A stretch of 64,000 nt of DNA, taken from the NCBI RefSeq assembly GCF_003350345.1, contig NZ_QNVJ01000085.1, forward strand, positions 1 through 64,000, written 5' to 3'. This DNA comes from Alkalilacustris brevis. GTDB taxonomy: Bacteria; Pseudomonadota; Alphaproteobacteria; Rhodobacterales; Rhodobacteraceae. How positions within the stretch are numbered: the stretch's first letter is position 1; every line of letters begins with the position of its first letter. Position numbers and translations under genes: made by a program. This document shows positions 1 through 8,406 of this stretch, in pieces. The notes beneath the pieces are model-generated. The model had not been told where the DNA came from and ran no database searches. It saw nothing but the letters and a program-made list of their open reading frames with translations.

Positions 1-4
1 CGGT

Positions 5-817
5 CTATTGCTGCGCCGCGCCGACCGCAACAGCGACTTCCAGATGCTCGGCCCCGTTGCCGCGCGCCACCCCCCGGATCGGCGCTGCCGCGCGCGCATC
101 CAGGCCCGAACCGAGGCGGATGTAGCGCTCATCGGGGCAGCAAGCATTGGCCGCGTCAAACCCGACCCAGCCCAGCCCCTCGACCCAAAGCTCGGCCCAG
201 GCATGGGCGGCATCATGGGGCGTGCCGTCTTGCGTGGCATGCAGATAGCCCGAGACATAGCGCGCCGGAATTTCCTGGCTGCGCGCGGCCGAAATCAATG
301 CGTGGGCGTGATCCTGGCAAACCCCTTCGCCTTGCGCCAGCGCCTCGGCGGCGGTGGTGTGGGCATGGGTCGTGCCGGGACGAAAGGCGATGGCCTGCCC
401 CACGGCCGCGGCCAGCTGATGCGCGCGCTCCAGCCGGTCCTCGCTACCTGCCACGGCCTCGCGGCCCAGTTCGGTCAACGCGATATCGGCGCGCGTGGGC
501 AGGGTGTCGCGCAGGTAAGCCTCGGGCGGCACGATCTCGCGGTGATTGCGCAGCACCCCGGCCAGATCGGCGGTTTCGACCCGGCCGGTGACGGTGACGG
601 TGATCTCGCTCAGCGGTCCGCGCGCAGAGTGGCTGCTCACCCAATCGCCCGCACCGTCGCGGAAGGCTCCACCTGCGATTCCGTCCGAGGTCTCGATCTT
701 CCAGTCGATCACTCGCTGCCCGTCGAAGCGCGAAGGCGTCAGGCGATGGCTTTGCACAACGCCGCGCACGGGCTGGTCGTAGTGGTAGCGCGACCTATGT
801 TCCACAATCAGCAGCAT
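5..817 (-). CDS. Transglutaminase-like cysteine protease family protein
   Basis: The protein has 270 residues and is complete. A transglutaminase-like core is visible: Cys167 in GVCQDHAHAL, His205 in AAHAWAELW and Asp221 in GFDAAN make the Cys-His-Asp triad. The first ~80 residues match the N-terminal beta domain usual in the bacterial family. An ATG with a strong GGAGGAGAGG ribosome-binding site supports the start. It is the last gene of a minus-strand trio with the alpha-E protein and an ATP-grasp enzyme, an association known from many proteobacteria. By family such proteins are amidases, peptidases or cross-linking enzymes acting on a peptide; the substrate is unknown. No signal peptide is seen, so it is probably cytoplasmic. 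Confidence 0.88.
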   Translation of the reverse strand: MLLIVEHRSRYHYDQPVRGVVQSHRLTPSRFDGQRVIDWKIETSDGIAGGAFRDGAGDWVSSHSARGPLSEITVTVTGRVETADLAGVLRNHREIVPPEAYLRDTLPTRADIALTELGREAVAGSEDRLERAHQLAAAVGQAIAFRPGTTHAHTTAAEALAQGEGVCQDHAHALISAARSQEIPARYVSGYLHATQDGTPHDAAHAWAELWVEGLGWVGFDAANACCPDERYIRLGSGLDARAAAPIRGVARGNGAEHLEVAVAVGAAQQ

Positions 818-938
818 GGCCCCTCTCCTCCCGGCCGATGGCCGCCCAGGCGCCAGGGCCGCGCCATGCTGCCACCCTGCCCCGCAGCCCGGTCTCGGGT
901 GCTGCCGGCGGCTGGCGGCAGGTTATGTGCAATTGGTC

Positions 939-1892
939 TCATCGCAGATCCCCGCTGAGATAGGAATTGGCAATCAGCCCGCCCAGTTGCTCCGTTTCGC
1001 GAATGAAACGGGTAAGAAACTCGTGCAGCCCTTCGTCGAAGATATCCTCGACCGTCAGCTCGGCAAGCTCGCCCAGCAGGGCGCGCGCCCGGCTCTGCAC
1101 GCCGGAGGAGCGGCCATACCCGCGCGCCAGCCGGTCCAGATGGTCGTTCAGGGCCTGGGTGCAGGCAACCAGCGAGCGCGGGCATTGCAGGTTGAGGATC
1201 AGGAAATGCGCGATCTTGCCCGCCGTCACCTCGCCGCCATAGGCCCAGTGAAAGGCCCGATGCGCGGAAAGCGCGCGCAAGAGCGTCGTCCATTGGTAGT
1301 TGTCGAGGCCGGAGCCCACGAATTCGATCCGCGGCAGCAGGACGAAGTATTTCACATCCAGAAGCCGCGCGGTGTTGTCGGCGCGCTCCAGGAAATAGCC
1401 CAGATGCAGGAAATCATAGCCGTCGTTGCGCAGAAGCGACGCGTCGATCGCGCCGCGCAGTTGCGCGCAATGGCGCAAGGTCCAGTCGGTGAGCTGGCTC
1501 AGCGGCAGCTCGGAGCGCGGCCTGCGTTCAAGCGCGCGCAGCTCCTGGTAGGCGGTGTTGAGCGCGTCCCAGACCTGGCTGGTCAGCGCGGTGCGCACGA
1601 TGCGCCCGTTCTCGCGCGCCCGCCCGATGCACGAGGCCACCGACGAGGGGTTGTCGGTATCAAAAAACATGTAGCTTTCGATATTGCGCTGCACCGGGTC
1701 GCCGTATTTATGCGCGAACCCTTCTGCAATTCCGGCCGCGCGCAGAAGCGAATCCCATTCGCTGCGAAACCCGTCCCCCGCGCCGGGCATCAGCGAGATC
1801 CGCGCGCCCACTTCCAGAAAGCGCGCAGCGGTCTCGGCCCGCTCCATGTAGCGGGCGATCCAGTAGAGGTTTTCGGCGGTCCGGCTCAGCAT
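939..1892 (-). CDS. Alpha-E domain protein (DUF403)
   Basis: A 317-residue, almost entirely helical protein opening with MLSRTAENLYWIARYMERAE, the signature of the alpha-E family. Its length matches the usual ~310-320. Function is unproven; the family almost always sits beside a circularly permuted ATP-grasp protein and a transglutaminase, which suggests a scaffold or partner in making or modifying a peptide. The start lies 4 bases after the stop of the upstream ATP-grasp gene with GGAG 7 bases before the ATG, so the two are probably translated together. The transglutaminase gene follows after 121 bases. Confidence 0.9.
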   Translation of the reverse strand: MLSRTAENLYWIARYMERAETAARFLEVGARISLMPGAGDGFRSEWDSLLRAAGIAEGFAHKYGDPVQRNIESYMFFDTDNPSSVASCIGRARENGRIVRTALTSQVWDALNTAYQELRALERRPRSELPLSQLTDWTLRHCAQLRGAIDASLLRNDGYDFLHLGYFLERADNTARLLDVKYFVLLPRIEFVGSGLDNYQWTTLLRALSAHRAFHWAYGGEVTAGKIAHFLILNLQCPRSLVACTQALNDHLDRLARGYGRSSGVQSRARALLGELAELTVEDIFDEGLHEFLTRFIRETEQLGGLIANSYLSGDLR

Positions 1893-1896
1893 CGCA

Positions 1897-3312
1897 TCAC
1901 TCCGCCAGCACCCAGGTGTCCTTGACGCCGCCGCCCTGGCTGGAATTCACCACCAGGCTGCCCTCGGTCAGCGCAACGCGCGTCAGCCCGCCGGGCACCA
2001 GCTCGATGCGCTCTCCCACCAGGCAATAGGGTCGCAGATCGACATGGCGCGGCGCGATCCCGTCCTCGACGAAGGTCGGGCAGGTCGAAAGCGCCAGCGT
2101 CGGCTGGGCGATGTAGTTGCCGGGCGCGGCGAGGATCTTGTCGCGAAAGGCGGCGACCTGCTCGGCAGTGGAACGCGGCCCCACGAGCATCCCGTAGCCA
2201 CCCGAGCCGTGCACCTCCTTGACCACCAGTTCGGGCAGATGGTCGAGCACGTATTTCAGATCCTCGGCGCGGCCGCATTGCCAGGTGGGCACGTTTTGCA
2301 GGATCGGCTCCTCGCCCAGGTAGAAGCGCACCATCTCGGGCACGAAACAGTAGATCGCCTTGTCATCGGCCACCCCCGCCCCCGGCGCCGAGGCAATCGT
2401 CACCCCGCCCGAGCGATAGACATCCATCAGCCCCGGCACGCCCAGCATCGACTCGGGGCGGAAACACAGCGGATCGATGAAGGCATCATCGACACGGCGA
2501 TAGATCACATCCACCCGCTGCGGCCCTTGCGTGGTGCGCATCCAGACGAATTCGCCCTCGACGAACAGATCCTGCCCCTCGACCAGCTCGACCCCCATCA
2601 GATCGGCCAGAAAGCTGTGCTCGTAATAGGCCGAATTGAGCGGCCCCGGCGTGAGGATCACGACGGTGGGCTCGCGGTCGCATTTGGCCGGCGCAACCGA
2701 TGCCATGGTGCGCCGCAGCGCATCGGAATAGCCATCGACCGGCTCGATCCGGTCGCCGCGGAAAAGTTCGGGGAACATCCGCATCATGATTTCGCGGTTT
2801 TCCAGCATGTAAGACACGCCCGAAGGGGTGCGGCAATTGTCTTCCAGAACGAAGAATTCGTCCGGACCGGTGCGCACCAGATCGACGCCGATGATATGGC
2901 TGAACACCCCGCGCGGCGGGGTGAAGCCGGCGACTGCGGTCTCGAATGCCTCGTTGCGGTAGACCAGCGACGACGGAATGCGCCCGGCGCGCACGATTTC
3001 GGCGCGGTTGTAGACATCCACCAGAAACGCGTTGAGCGCGCGCGCGCGTTGCTTGATGCCGCGCTCCAGTCGCCGCCATTCGCGTTGCGTGAAAACGCGC
3101 GGGAACATGTCGAAAGGGATCAGCCTGTCGGGATCGCCGCCCTCGCCATAAACGGCGAAGGTGATGCCGATGCGGCGAAACAGCTCTTCGGCCTCGGCCT
3201 GCTTGAGGTTGCGCAACTCGGCCGGCATGGTTTCGGTCCATTCGGCCAGACGGCGGTAAGGCGGGCGGATTGCCCCGTTTTCATACATCTCGTTGAAATA
3301 ACGGTTTTCCAT
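1897..3312 (-). CDS. Circularly permuted ATP-grasp protein (DUF404/DUF407 type)
   Basis: I place the start at MENRYFNEMYENGAIR (471 residues) because AGGAGCAGGA precedes that ATG and family members are ~470 residues; a longer frame to 3411 lacks support. Family hallmarks are FVLEDNCRTPSGVSYMLENR in the centre and VVKEVHGSGGYGML later, consistent with nucleotide-binding and carboxylate-amine ligase segments in permuted order. By family it should form an amide or peptide bond using ATP, but no substrate is known. It is the first gene of the trio with the alpha-E and transglutaminase proteins. Anbu-type proteasome-like peptidases are often found with these three and could lie just outside the window. 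Confidence 0.9.
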   Translation of the reverse strand: MENRYFNEMYENGAIRPPYRRLAEWTETMPAELRNLKQAEAEELFRRIGITFAVYGEGGDPDRLIPFDMFPRVFTQREWRRLERGIKQRARALNAFLVDVYNRAEIVRAGRIPSSLVYRNEAFETAVAGFTPPRGVFSHIIGVDLVRTGPDEFFVLEDNCRTPSGVSYMLENREIMMRMFPELFRGDRIEPVDGYSDALRRTMASVAPAKCDREPTVVILTPGPLNSAYYEHSFLADLMGVELVEGQDLFVEGEFVWMRTTQGPQRVDVIYRRVDDAFIDPLCFRPESMLGVPGLMDVYRSGGVTIASAPGAGVADDKAIYCFVPEMVRFYLGEEPILQNVPTWQCGRAEDLKYVLDHLPELVVKEVHGSGGYGMLVGPRSTAEQVAAFRDKILAAPGNYIAQPTLALSTCPTFVEDGIAPRHVDLRPYCLVGERIELVPGGLTRVALTEGSLVVNSSQGGGVKDTWVLAE

Positions 3313-3512
3313 TCCTGCTCCTGCCGGTCCTGGACTCAGGTTAATCGGCTTGTCCGGCCGGGGAAAAGCGATTCCTTGCGGAACAGGGCACAATGCGGGG
3401 CGGGGCTGCACAATTTTCAGGCATCATGCTGCGGCCGGCCGGGCAGGTGTTTGGCAGGCTTTTGCAAAATGCGCAGGCCGCGCGCCTTGTGGCGTGCGGG
3501 GGCCTGCGGCGC

Positions 3513-3540
3513 GGATATTTTTTTCACAGTGAAGGGATGG
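3513..3540 (+). repeat. Short 3'-flanking element, copy 1
   Basis: GGATATTTT followed by the 11-base palindrome TTCACAGTGAA (3523-3533) and GGG. It lies 63 bases beyond the stop of the DUF815 gene, inside an otherwise featureless 290-base gap (3313-3602). Related copies occur at 7394, 37846 and 47401, each 47-86 bases beyond a gene's stop and in the same orientation relative to that gene. Confidence 0.55.
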
Positions 3541-3602
3541 GCGTGGCGCGGGGCGGCGGGGGGCGCGCCGGGAGGAGCCGGACGGCAGACAGGACTGGAC
3601 GC

Positions 3603-4454
3603 CTAAAGCCGCACGCCCTCGCGCCCGGCCAGGTCGCAGAAGAACTGCCAGGCGACCCGCCCCGAGCGCGCGCCGCGCGTGGCGGCCCATTCGATGGCCT
3701 CGGCGCGCAGGCGTTCTTCGCCGATCTCCAGCCCCGCCGCCGCACAATAGCCGCGCACCATCGCCAGGAACTCGTCCTGGCTGCAGGGGTGAAAGCCCAG
3801 CCACAGCCCGAAGCGATCGCTGAGCGAGACCTTTTCCTCGACCGACTCGGAGGGGTTGATGGCCGAGGAGCGCTCGTTCTCGATCATGTCGCGCGGCATC
3901 AGGTGGCGCCGGTTCGAGGTGGCGTAGAAGAGCACATTCTCGGGCCGCCCCTCGACGCCGCCGTCGAGCACCGCCTTGAGCGACTTGTAATGCTGGTCGT
4001 CATGGCTGAAGGAAAGATCGTCGCAAAACAGGATGAACCGCCGGTCGCTGTGGCGCAGGTAATCCAGCAGCCGGCCGATGGCGGGCAGATCCTCGCGCTG
4101 AATCTCGATCAGCTTCAGGGTCTGGCGCGCCTCGGGCAGGGTCGCCGCCGCCTCGGCGTGCACCGCCTTGACGAGGCTCGATTTCCCCATGCCGCGCGCG
4201 CCCCACAGGAGTGCATTGTTGGCCGGCAGACCGCGCGCGAACTGAAGCGTGTTGGCCAGTAACGTATCGCGCGCGCGATCGATCGCCACCAGCCGCTCCA
4301 GCGGCACCCGGTTGACCCTGGGCACCGGCACAAGCCGGTCGGGGCCGACATGCCAGACGAAGGCCTCGGCCGCGTCGAAATCGGGCACGGACATCGGCGC
4401 GGGGTGCATCCGCTCGAGTGCCTCGGCTATACGTTCCAGAACCGCCTCGGTCAT
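3603..4454 (-). CDS. DUF815-type ATP-binding protein (AAA family)
   Basis: A 283-residue P-loop ATPase. Walker A is GARGMGKS at residues 85-92 and Walker B is RFILFCDDLSF around 139-149 with the DD pair at 145-146. The ~280-residue length and the C-terminal helical segment fit the DUF815 family of AAA-like ATPases, whose role is unknown. Its ATG overlaps the tatC stop as ATGA, so it appears to be the last gene of a tatA-tatB-tatC-ATPase unit. Nothing shows a direct part in Tat export; the link is only positional. Confidence 0.88.
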   Translation of the reverse strand: MTEAVLERIAEALERMHPAPMSVPDFDAAEAFVWHVGPDRLVPVPRVNRVPLERLVAIDRARDTLLANTLQFARGLPANNALLWGARGMGKSSLVKAVHAEAAATLPEARQTLKLIEIQREDLPAIGRLLDYLRHSDRRFILFCDDLSFSHDDQHYKSLKAVLDGGVEGRPENVLFYATSNRRHLMPRDMIENERSSAINPSESVEEKVSLSDRFGLWLGFHPCSQDEFLAMVRGYCAAAGLEIGEERLRAEAIEWAATRGARSGRVAWQFFCDLAGREGVRL

Positions 4455-5332
4455 ATGTCGTCCAGCTCCTCGTCCTCGTCCAGGATGCCCTCTTCGCGCA
4501 GTCGTTGGTTGCGTTTGTGCTCAACGTAGCGGACCAGCAGGATCGACACCTCGTAAAGCCCGTAGACGGCCGTGAACAGGATAAGCTGGGTGATGACATC
4601 GGGCGGGGTGATCAGCGCCGCCAGCGTCAGGATCGCCACCATCGCGTATTTGCGCACATCGCCCAGCCCCTTGGCCGACACGAGCCCCGCCTTGCCCATC
4701 AGCGTCATCAGAACCGGCAGCTGGAAGCTCAGCCCGAAGGCGAAGATGAACTTGAGCGACAGATCGAGCGATTCCCGGACCGAGCCGAGGAAATAGGTGC
4801 GCATCTCGGCATCGGCAGGGCCGGCGGTGACATCGGGGGCCTCTCCCACGATGATATTGGCCAGCGCCGGGATCGCATCGGAAAACCCGATGAAGAAGTT
4901 CATCGCCAGCGGCGTGACGATGTAATGCGCGAATGCCGCGCCCAGCATGAACAGCGCAGGCGACGCCACGATGAAGGGCAGGAAGGCGCCTTTCTCGGAC
5001 CGGTAAAGCCCCGGCGCCACGAACATCCAGAGCTGGTAGGCGATCATCGGAAAGCTGAGCGCCAACCCGAAGATCATCGAGATGCGGATCAGCACGAAGA
5101 ACTTTTCCTGCGGCGCGGTGAAGATCAGCCGCGGGTCTTCGCCGCGCGCACGCAGCACATCGGCGATCGGTTCGGTCAGGAAGACGAGGATCGGCTCGGC
5201 CACCACGAAGCAAAGCACCATGCCCACCACGAAGGCCAGCAGCGCCCGGATGAGGCGGGTGCGCAACTCGGCCAGGTGCTCGATCAGCGGCGCCGACTTG
5301 TCCTCGATCTCGTCCTCGTCTCGCGCGCTCAT
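4451..5332 (-). CDS. tatC: Sec-independent protein translocase subunit TatC
   Basis: A 293-residue integral membrane protein, the signal-peptide receptor of the twin-arginine translocase. Near the N-terminus is the family motif HLAELRTRLIRALLAF, followed by about six hydrophobic segments and SFPMIAYQLWMFVAPGLY. Length is slightly above the usual ~250 because of a longer second periplasmic loop and an acidic tail (EEGILDEDEELDDI). Start and stop both overlap neighbours by 4 bases (tatB before, DUF815 after), indicating translational coupling. In Rhodobacterales Tat exports cofactor-bearing periplasmic enzymes. Confidence 0.97.
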   Translation of the reverse strand: MSARDEDEIEDKSAPLIEHLAELRTRLIRALLAFVVGMVLCFVVAEPILVFLTEPIADVLRARGEDPRLIFTAPQEKFFVLIRISMIFGLALSFPMIAYQLWMFVAPGLYRSEKGAFLPFIVASPALFMLGAAFAHYIVTPLAMNFFIGFSDAIPALANIIVGEAPDVTAGPADAEMRTYFLGSVRESLDLSLKFIFAFGLSFQLPVLMTLMGKAGLVSAKGLGDVRKYAMVAILTLAALITPPDVITQLILFTAVYGLYEVSILLVRYVEHKRNQRLREEGILDEDEELDDI

Positions 5333-6033
5333 TCATCCCCCGGTTTTGCGGCGCCGCGCGCGGCGGTCTTGGTTTTGGTCGTTCGCGTTGTTTTCGCAGC
5401 ACTTTCTGCCCTTGCCGCGGAAGCAGGCGTGGCCTTCTTCGCCGGGGCCGTGGCCGGTTTGCGCGTGCCACCCCTCGTGACGGCACCGGTATTGCCCGCA
5501 GCAGGCTTGCTTGTCGCCGGCTTGCGGGTGCCAGCGCTGGTGCCGGTAGGTTTCGGCGCGGGCTTTGATGCTGTGCCAGCCTTGGATTGCGCGCCGGTCT
5601 TGGTTTGCGTGGGGGTCTTCGAGCGCGCAGACGCAGCGGGTTTGGCTGCTTTCGGCTTCGCTTTCGCAGCCCCCGCATCAGCGGCATCGGCCGCATCGGC
5701 GGCGGCCTCGCCGGCATCATCGGTGCCGCGCGCGGTCTTGCCGCCCATGACCTTGTCCTTGGCCCAGGATTTCGGCCCCTTCGCAATATCGCGGAACTCG
5801 TCGAGGCCCATATCCCTGCCCGAGGCGGAGTCCTTCAGGTCGCGCGCGACATCCTTGATGCCGGAATCGTCGGCAGCCGCTTCCATCGCGCGCTGAAACT
5901 CGCGCGCCATGCCGCGGGCACGGGCGGTGAACTGGCCCAGTTTGCGAAACATCGCGGGCAGATCCTTGGGCCCGACCACGATGAGCGCAACAATGCCGAT
6001 CACCAGAAGCTCGGTCCAGCCGATATCAAGCAT
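5329..6033 (-). CDS. tatB: Sec-independent protein translocase subunit TatB
   Basis: The start is MLDIGWTELLVIG at an ATG with GGGGA upstream; a TTG two codons earlier is less likely. The 234-residue protein has one N-terminal membrane helix (about residues 5-20), the GPKDLP hinge, an amphipathic helix (LGQFTARARGMAREFQRAM) and then a long low-complexity tail rich in Ala, Lys, Thr and Pro from about residue 95. The tail makes it longer than E. coli TatB (171). TatB works with TatC to receive twin-arginine precursors. It lies between tatA (59-base gap) and tatC (ATGA overlap). Confidence 0.95.
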   Translation of the reverse strand: MLDIGWTELLVIGIVALIVVGPKDLPAMFRKLGQFTARARGMAREFQRAMEAAADDSGIKDVARDLKDSASGRDMGLDEFRDIAKGPKSWAKDKVMGGKTARGTDDAGEAAADAADAADAGAAKAKPKAAKPAASARSKTPTQTKTGAQSKAGTASKPAPKPTGTSAGTRKPATSKPAAGNTGAVTRGGTRKPATAPAKKATPASAARAESAAKTTRTTKTKTAARGAAKPGDE

Positions 6034-6092
6034 GGGCAATCATCCCCAGAGCGCCGTCATGCCCGCAGGCAGGCCCGGCGCATCGGCACAAA

Positions 6093-6323
6093 TCAGACCT
6101 TGTCCTTTTCCTTGTCGGTGGACTGGTCTGTTTCCGGCGTGACGTCGCGCGCTTCCTCGAGGCTGCGCTCGGCGTCTTCGGTGCCGTCCTTCACGCCACG
6201 CTTGAAGGCGGTGATTCCCTTGCCGACCTCGCCCATCATCGAGGCGATCTTGCCGCGACCGAACAGTACCAGCACGACAACGACAAGCAGCAAAAGCCCC
6301 GGAAGGCCAATATTGTTCAGCAT
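6093..6323 (-). CDS. tatA: Sec-independent protein translocase subunit TatA
   Basis: A 76-residue protein starting MLNNIGLPGLLLL. The ATG two codons upstream abuts the AAGGGAG ribosome-binding site, so the second ATG, 6 bases from it, is preferred. One membrane helix (residues ~5-20), the FGRGKI hinge and an amphipathic helix (GEVGKGITAFKRGVKDG) are followed by an acidic and basic tail. TatA oligomerises into the protein-conducting component of the twin-arginine translocase. It is the first gene of the tat unit; a candidate promoter lies about 50 bases upstream. Confidence 0.95.
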   Translation of the reverse strand: MLNNIGLPGLLLLVVVVLVLFGRGKIASMMGEVGKGITAFKRGVKDGTEDAERSLEEARDVTPETDQSTDKEKDKV

Positions 6324-6375
6324 GTCCATCTCCCTTCAGGGGGCGCAGTTGCCCCCTCAACCTGCACTGTGTCAA

Positions 6376-6403
6376 CATTTATGACCTCGCAGCGGCGTAT
6401 CAA
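6376..6403 (-). promoter_or_regulatory. Candidate promoter of the tat operon
   Basis: On the minus strand TTGATA (6403-6398), a 16-base spacer and TAAATG (6381-6376) resemble -35 and -10 boxes about 50 bases before tatA. The -35 box overlaps one arm of the hairpin described at 6392-6419. This is a match by eye only. Confidence 0.3.
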
Positions 6404-6419
6404 AGCCCCAATACGCCGC
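6392..6419 (-). terminator. Hairpin between the SDR gene and tatA
   Basis: A perfect 9-base stem (GCGGCGTAT, 6392-6400, with ATACGCCGC, 6411-6419) and a 10-base loop, 50 bases beyond the SDR stop. There is no U-tract, so it may be a 3'-end stabiliser rather than an intrinsic terminator. Confidence 0.5.
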
Positions 6420-6468
6420 CGGGGCCGGATTTTTTGCACATGCGCGTCAGAACAAGGCACGCGCGGGC

Positions 6469-7248
6469 TCACAATGTCGCGTTGATGGCGCCACCATCAA
6501 GCAGGATGTTCTGCCCCACGATGAAGCCCGCATGCGCCGAGCACAGGAAGGCGCAAGTCGTGCCGAATTCCCCTGCGGTGCCATAGCGGCCAACTGGGAT
6601 GGTCGCCTCGCGCTTTGCGCGCGCCTCTTCCCGCGACAGCCCTTCGCGCTGCGCCACCCCGGCATCGAGCGCGGCGGCGCGGTCGGTATCGTGGATGCCG
6701 GGGAGAAGGTTGTTTATCGTCACCCCCTTGCCGGCCACCTGCCGCGCGGTGCCGGCAACATAGCCCGTCAGCCCCGCGCGCGCGCTGTTCGACAGCCCCA
6801 GAACCGCGATCGGCGCCTTGACCGAACCGGAGGTGATGTTCACCACCCGGCCCCAGCCGCGCTCCATCATGCCCGGCAGAAGTGCTTTCATCAGCGCGAT
6901 GGGCGTCAGCATGTTGGCGTCAAGCGCCGTGATGAAATCCTCGCGCTCCCAGTCATGCCACATCCCCGGCGGCGGACCGCCTGCGTTGGTAACGAGGATG
7001 TCCACCTCGCCCGCGGCCTCGAGCACCTGCGCGCGGCCGGCCTCGGCGGTGACATCGGCGGCCACCTCGATGACGTCGACGCCATGGGCCTTGCGGATGG
7101 CGGCGGCGGTTTCGGCCAGCGCCTCGGCGCCGCGCGCGTTCAGCACCAGATCGACCCCTGCGGCGGCCAGCGCCTCGGCGCAGCCCCGCCCCAGCCCCTT
7201 CGACGAGGCGCAGACCAGCGCGCGCCGGCCGCGAATTCCCAGATCCAT
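6469..7248 (-). CDS. Divergent short-chain dehydrogenase/reductase
   Basis: The start MDLGIRGRRALVCASSKGLG is preceded by AAGGGAGA, giving 259 residues, the usual size for the classical SDR superfamily. The Rossmann motif (ASSKGLG, residues 14-20), the NAG motif (88-90) and the catalytic-type Ser140 are in place. At the YxxxK position, 13 residues after Ser140, the protein has SNSAR (Ser153 and Arg157), so Tyr and Lys are both replaced. A related SDR subgroup with the SNxxR pattern is known and is annotated as ketoacyl-ACP-reductase-like; its chemistry is unclear. It stands alone between the stress-protein gene and tat. Confidence 0.85.
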   Translation of the reverse strand: MDLGIRGRRALVCASSKGLGRGCAEALAAAGVDLVLNARGAEALAETAAAIRKAHGVDVIEVAADVTAEAGRAQVLEAAGEVDILVTNAGGPPPGMWHDWEREDFITALDANMLTPIALMKALLPGMMERGWGRVVNITSGSVKAPIAVLGLSNSARAGLTGYVAGTARQVAGKGVTINNLLPGIHDTDRAAALDAGVAQREGLSREEARAKREATIPVGRYGTAGEFGTTCAFLCSAHAGFIVGQNILLDGGAINATL

Positions 7249-7393
7249 GTCATGCTCTCCCTTTGACCCGTGCTGCCCTGCGATAGCATCCCCCAGCGCG
7301 CAACGGAAGGTGTGGCCTGCGGGGTCGTGCGCTCCTTGCCGCCGCGCACGCTGCCCGCAAGGCACAGCGCGCGGCCTGTCGCGGATGCCTCCG

Positions 7394-7420
7394 GCGGGGA
7401 TATTTTTGCCAAGAAGATGG
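7394..7420 (+). repeat. Short 3'-flanking element, copy 2
   Basis: Contains GGGGATATTTTTGCCAAGAA followed by GATGG, 67 bases beyond the stress-protein stop. TTTTTGCCAAGAA is a near-palindrome centred on the first C, comparable to the TTCACAGTGAA core of copy 1. Confidence 0.55.
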
Positions 7421-7441
7421 GGGCGCGCGACGGGGTGCAAC

Positions 7442-7485
7442 GCGGGCGGCGGCATTTGCGGGCGGCGGCATTTGCGGGCGGGCGG
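7442..7485. repeat. 16-base tandem repeat, about 2.7 copies
   Basis: Unit gcgggcggcggcattt occurs at 7442-7457 and 7458-7473, with a partial third copy (gcgggcgg) from 7474 running up to the stop codon of the universal stress protein gene. Confidence 0.8.
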
Positions 7486-7486
7486 T

Positions 7487-8305
7487 TCAGCCGCGCGGCG
7501 GCTTGGACACCAGGACATCCACCGGCGGCTCGCGCATCAGGTCGCGCGCGAAATTGCCCAGCGTCATCGGGTCGCGGCCGGAATGACTGCCGATGGTGAG
7601 CAGGTCGGGCTCGAGTTCGTCGAGGCGGAAGCTCAGCACCTCGTGCACGCCGCCGGGGACGATCTCGGGCGTGTGCAGGGTTTCGGGCACGCCGCGCATC
7701 CGGCAGAAGGCATCGCGCAGGGATTCGGCCATGGTATAGGCGCTGCTGCGGGTGGGGTCGTCATCGCTGCCGATGCGTTCGCGCAGGGGCATCCTGAGCG
7801 CATGGATCGCATGGAACTCGGCCCCTGGCGCCAGCCGTGCCGCCGCCGCCAGGGCCGCCGCGCAGGCCGGCGCGAAATCGGTCGCCGAAAGCACCGTGCG
7901 ATAGGGGCGGCTGGCCGGGATATGGGCGATCAGCACCGGCATGTCGCAACGCAGCACGATGCGTTCCATCGTGGTCATGCGCAGCATGTCCAGCACCGGC
8001 CGGATACGGTGCAGCCCCAGCACCACCAGATCGGCGCCTTCCTCGGCGGCAAGGGCGGGAATGGCCAGTTCGGGGCGCCCGTTGAGCACCCTGATTTCCG
8101 GCTCGGTGCCGCCGGGCAGCGGGGTTTCCTCGACCTGGCGGCGCATCCGCTGGCGGGCGTCTTCGTTGCGCATCGCCGGGGCGCCGGGGCTGGTGATATG
8201 CACGAAGATGACGCGCGCGCCGAGATCGGAGCCCAGCACAAGGGCGCGGCCCAGAACCTCCTGCGATCGTTCGCTCAGGTCGCTTGCCGCGATGATGGTT
8301 GCCAT
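7487..8305 (-). CDS. Universal stress protein, tandem UspA domains
   Basis: At 272 residues it is twice the single-domain size. The N-terminal domain opens MATIIAASDLSERSQEVLGRAL; a second copy begins near YRTVLSATDFAPACAAALAAA around residue 130. The first domain contains LVVLGLHRIRP and the second ends LLTIGSHSGRDPMTLGNFARDL, matching the GS-H-G-(9)-G nucleotide-binding pattern. Such proteins are soluble and respond to stress or growth arrest, often binding ATP. A strong GAGGAGGGCGAGAGG site precedes the ATG. It appears to be a single-gene unit. Confidence 0.88.
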   Translation of the reverse strand: MATIIAASDLSERSQEVLGRALVLGSDLGARVIFVHITSPGAPAMRNEDARQRMRRQVEETPLPGGTEPEIRVLNGRPELAIPALAAEEGADLVVLGLHRIRPVLDMLRMTTMERIVLRCDMPVLIAHIPASRPYRTVLSATDFAPACAAALAAAARLAPGAEFHAIHALRMPLRERIGSDDDPTRSSAYTMAESLRDAFCRMRGVPETLHTPEIVPGGVHEVLSFRLDELEPDLLTIGSHSGRDPMTLGNFARDLMREPPVDVLVSKPPRG

Positions 8306-8406
8306 CCTCTCGCCCTCCTCGTGGGTCGCGCAGGCCGGGTGCCGCTGACAAGGTTTCTATGCGCAATCGCGCCCGTTTCAAACCCCCGTGATGGTGGCGC
8401 GGGCGC

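Noticed and set aside
4418-5896. A 490-codon plus-strand frame over tatC and tatB
   Set aside because: Antisense to recognised Tat genes, with His/Arg/Gln-rich sequence typical of shadow frames; no family features.
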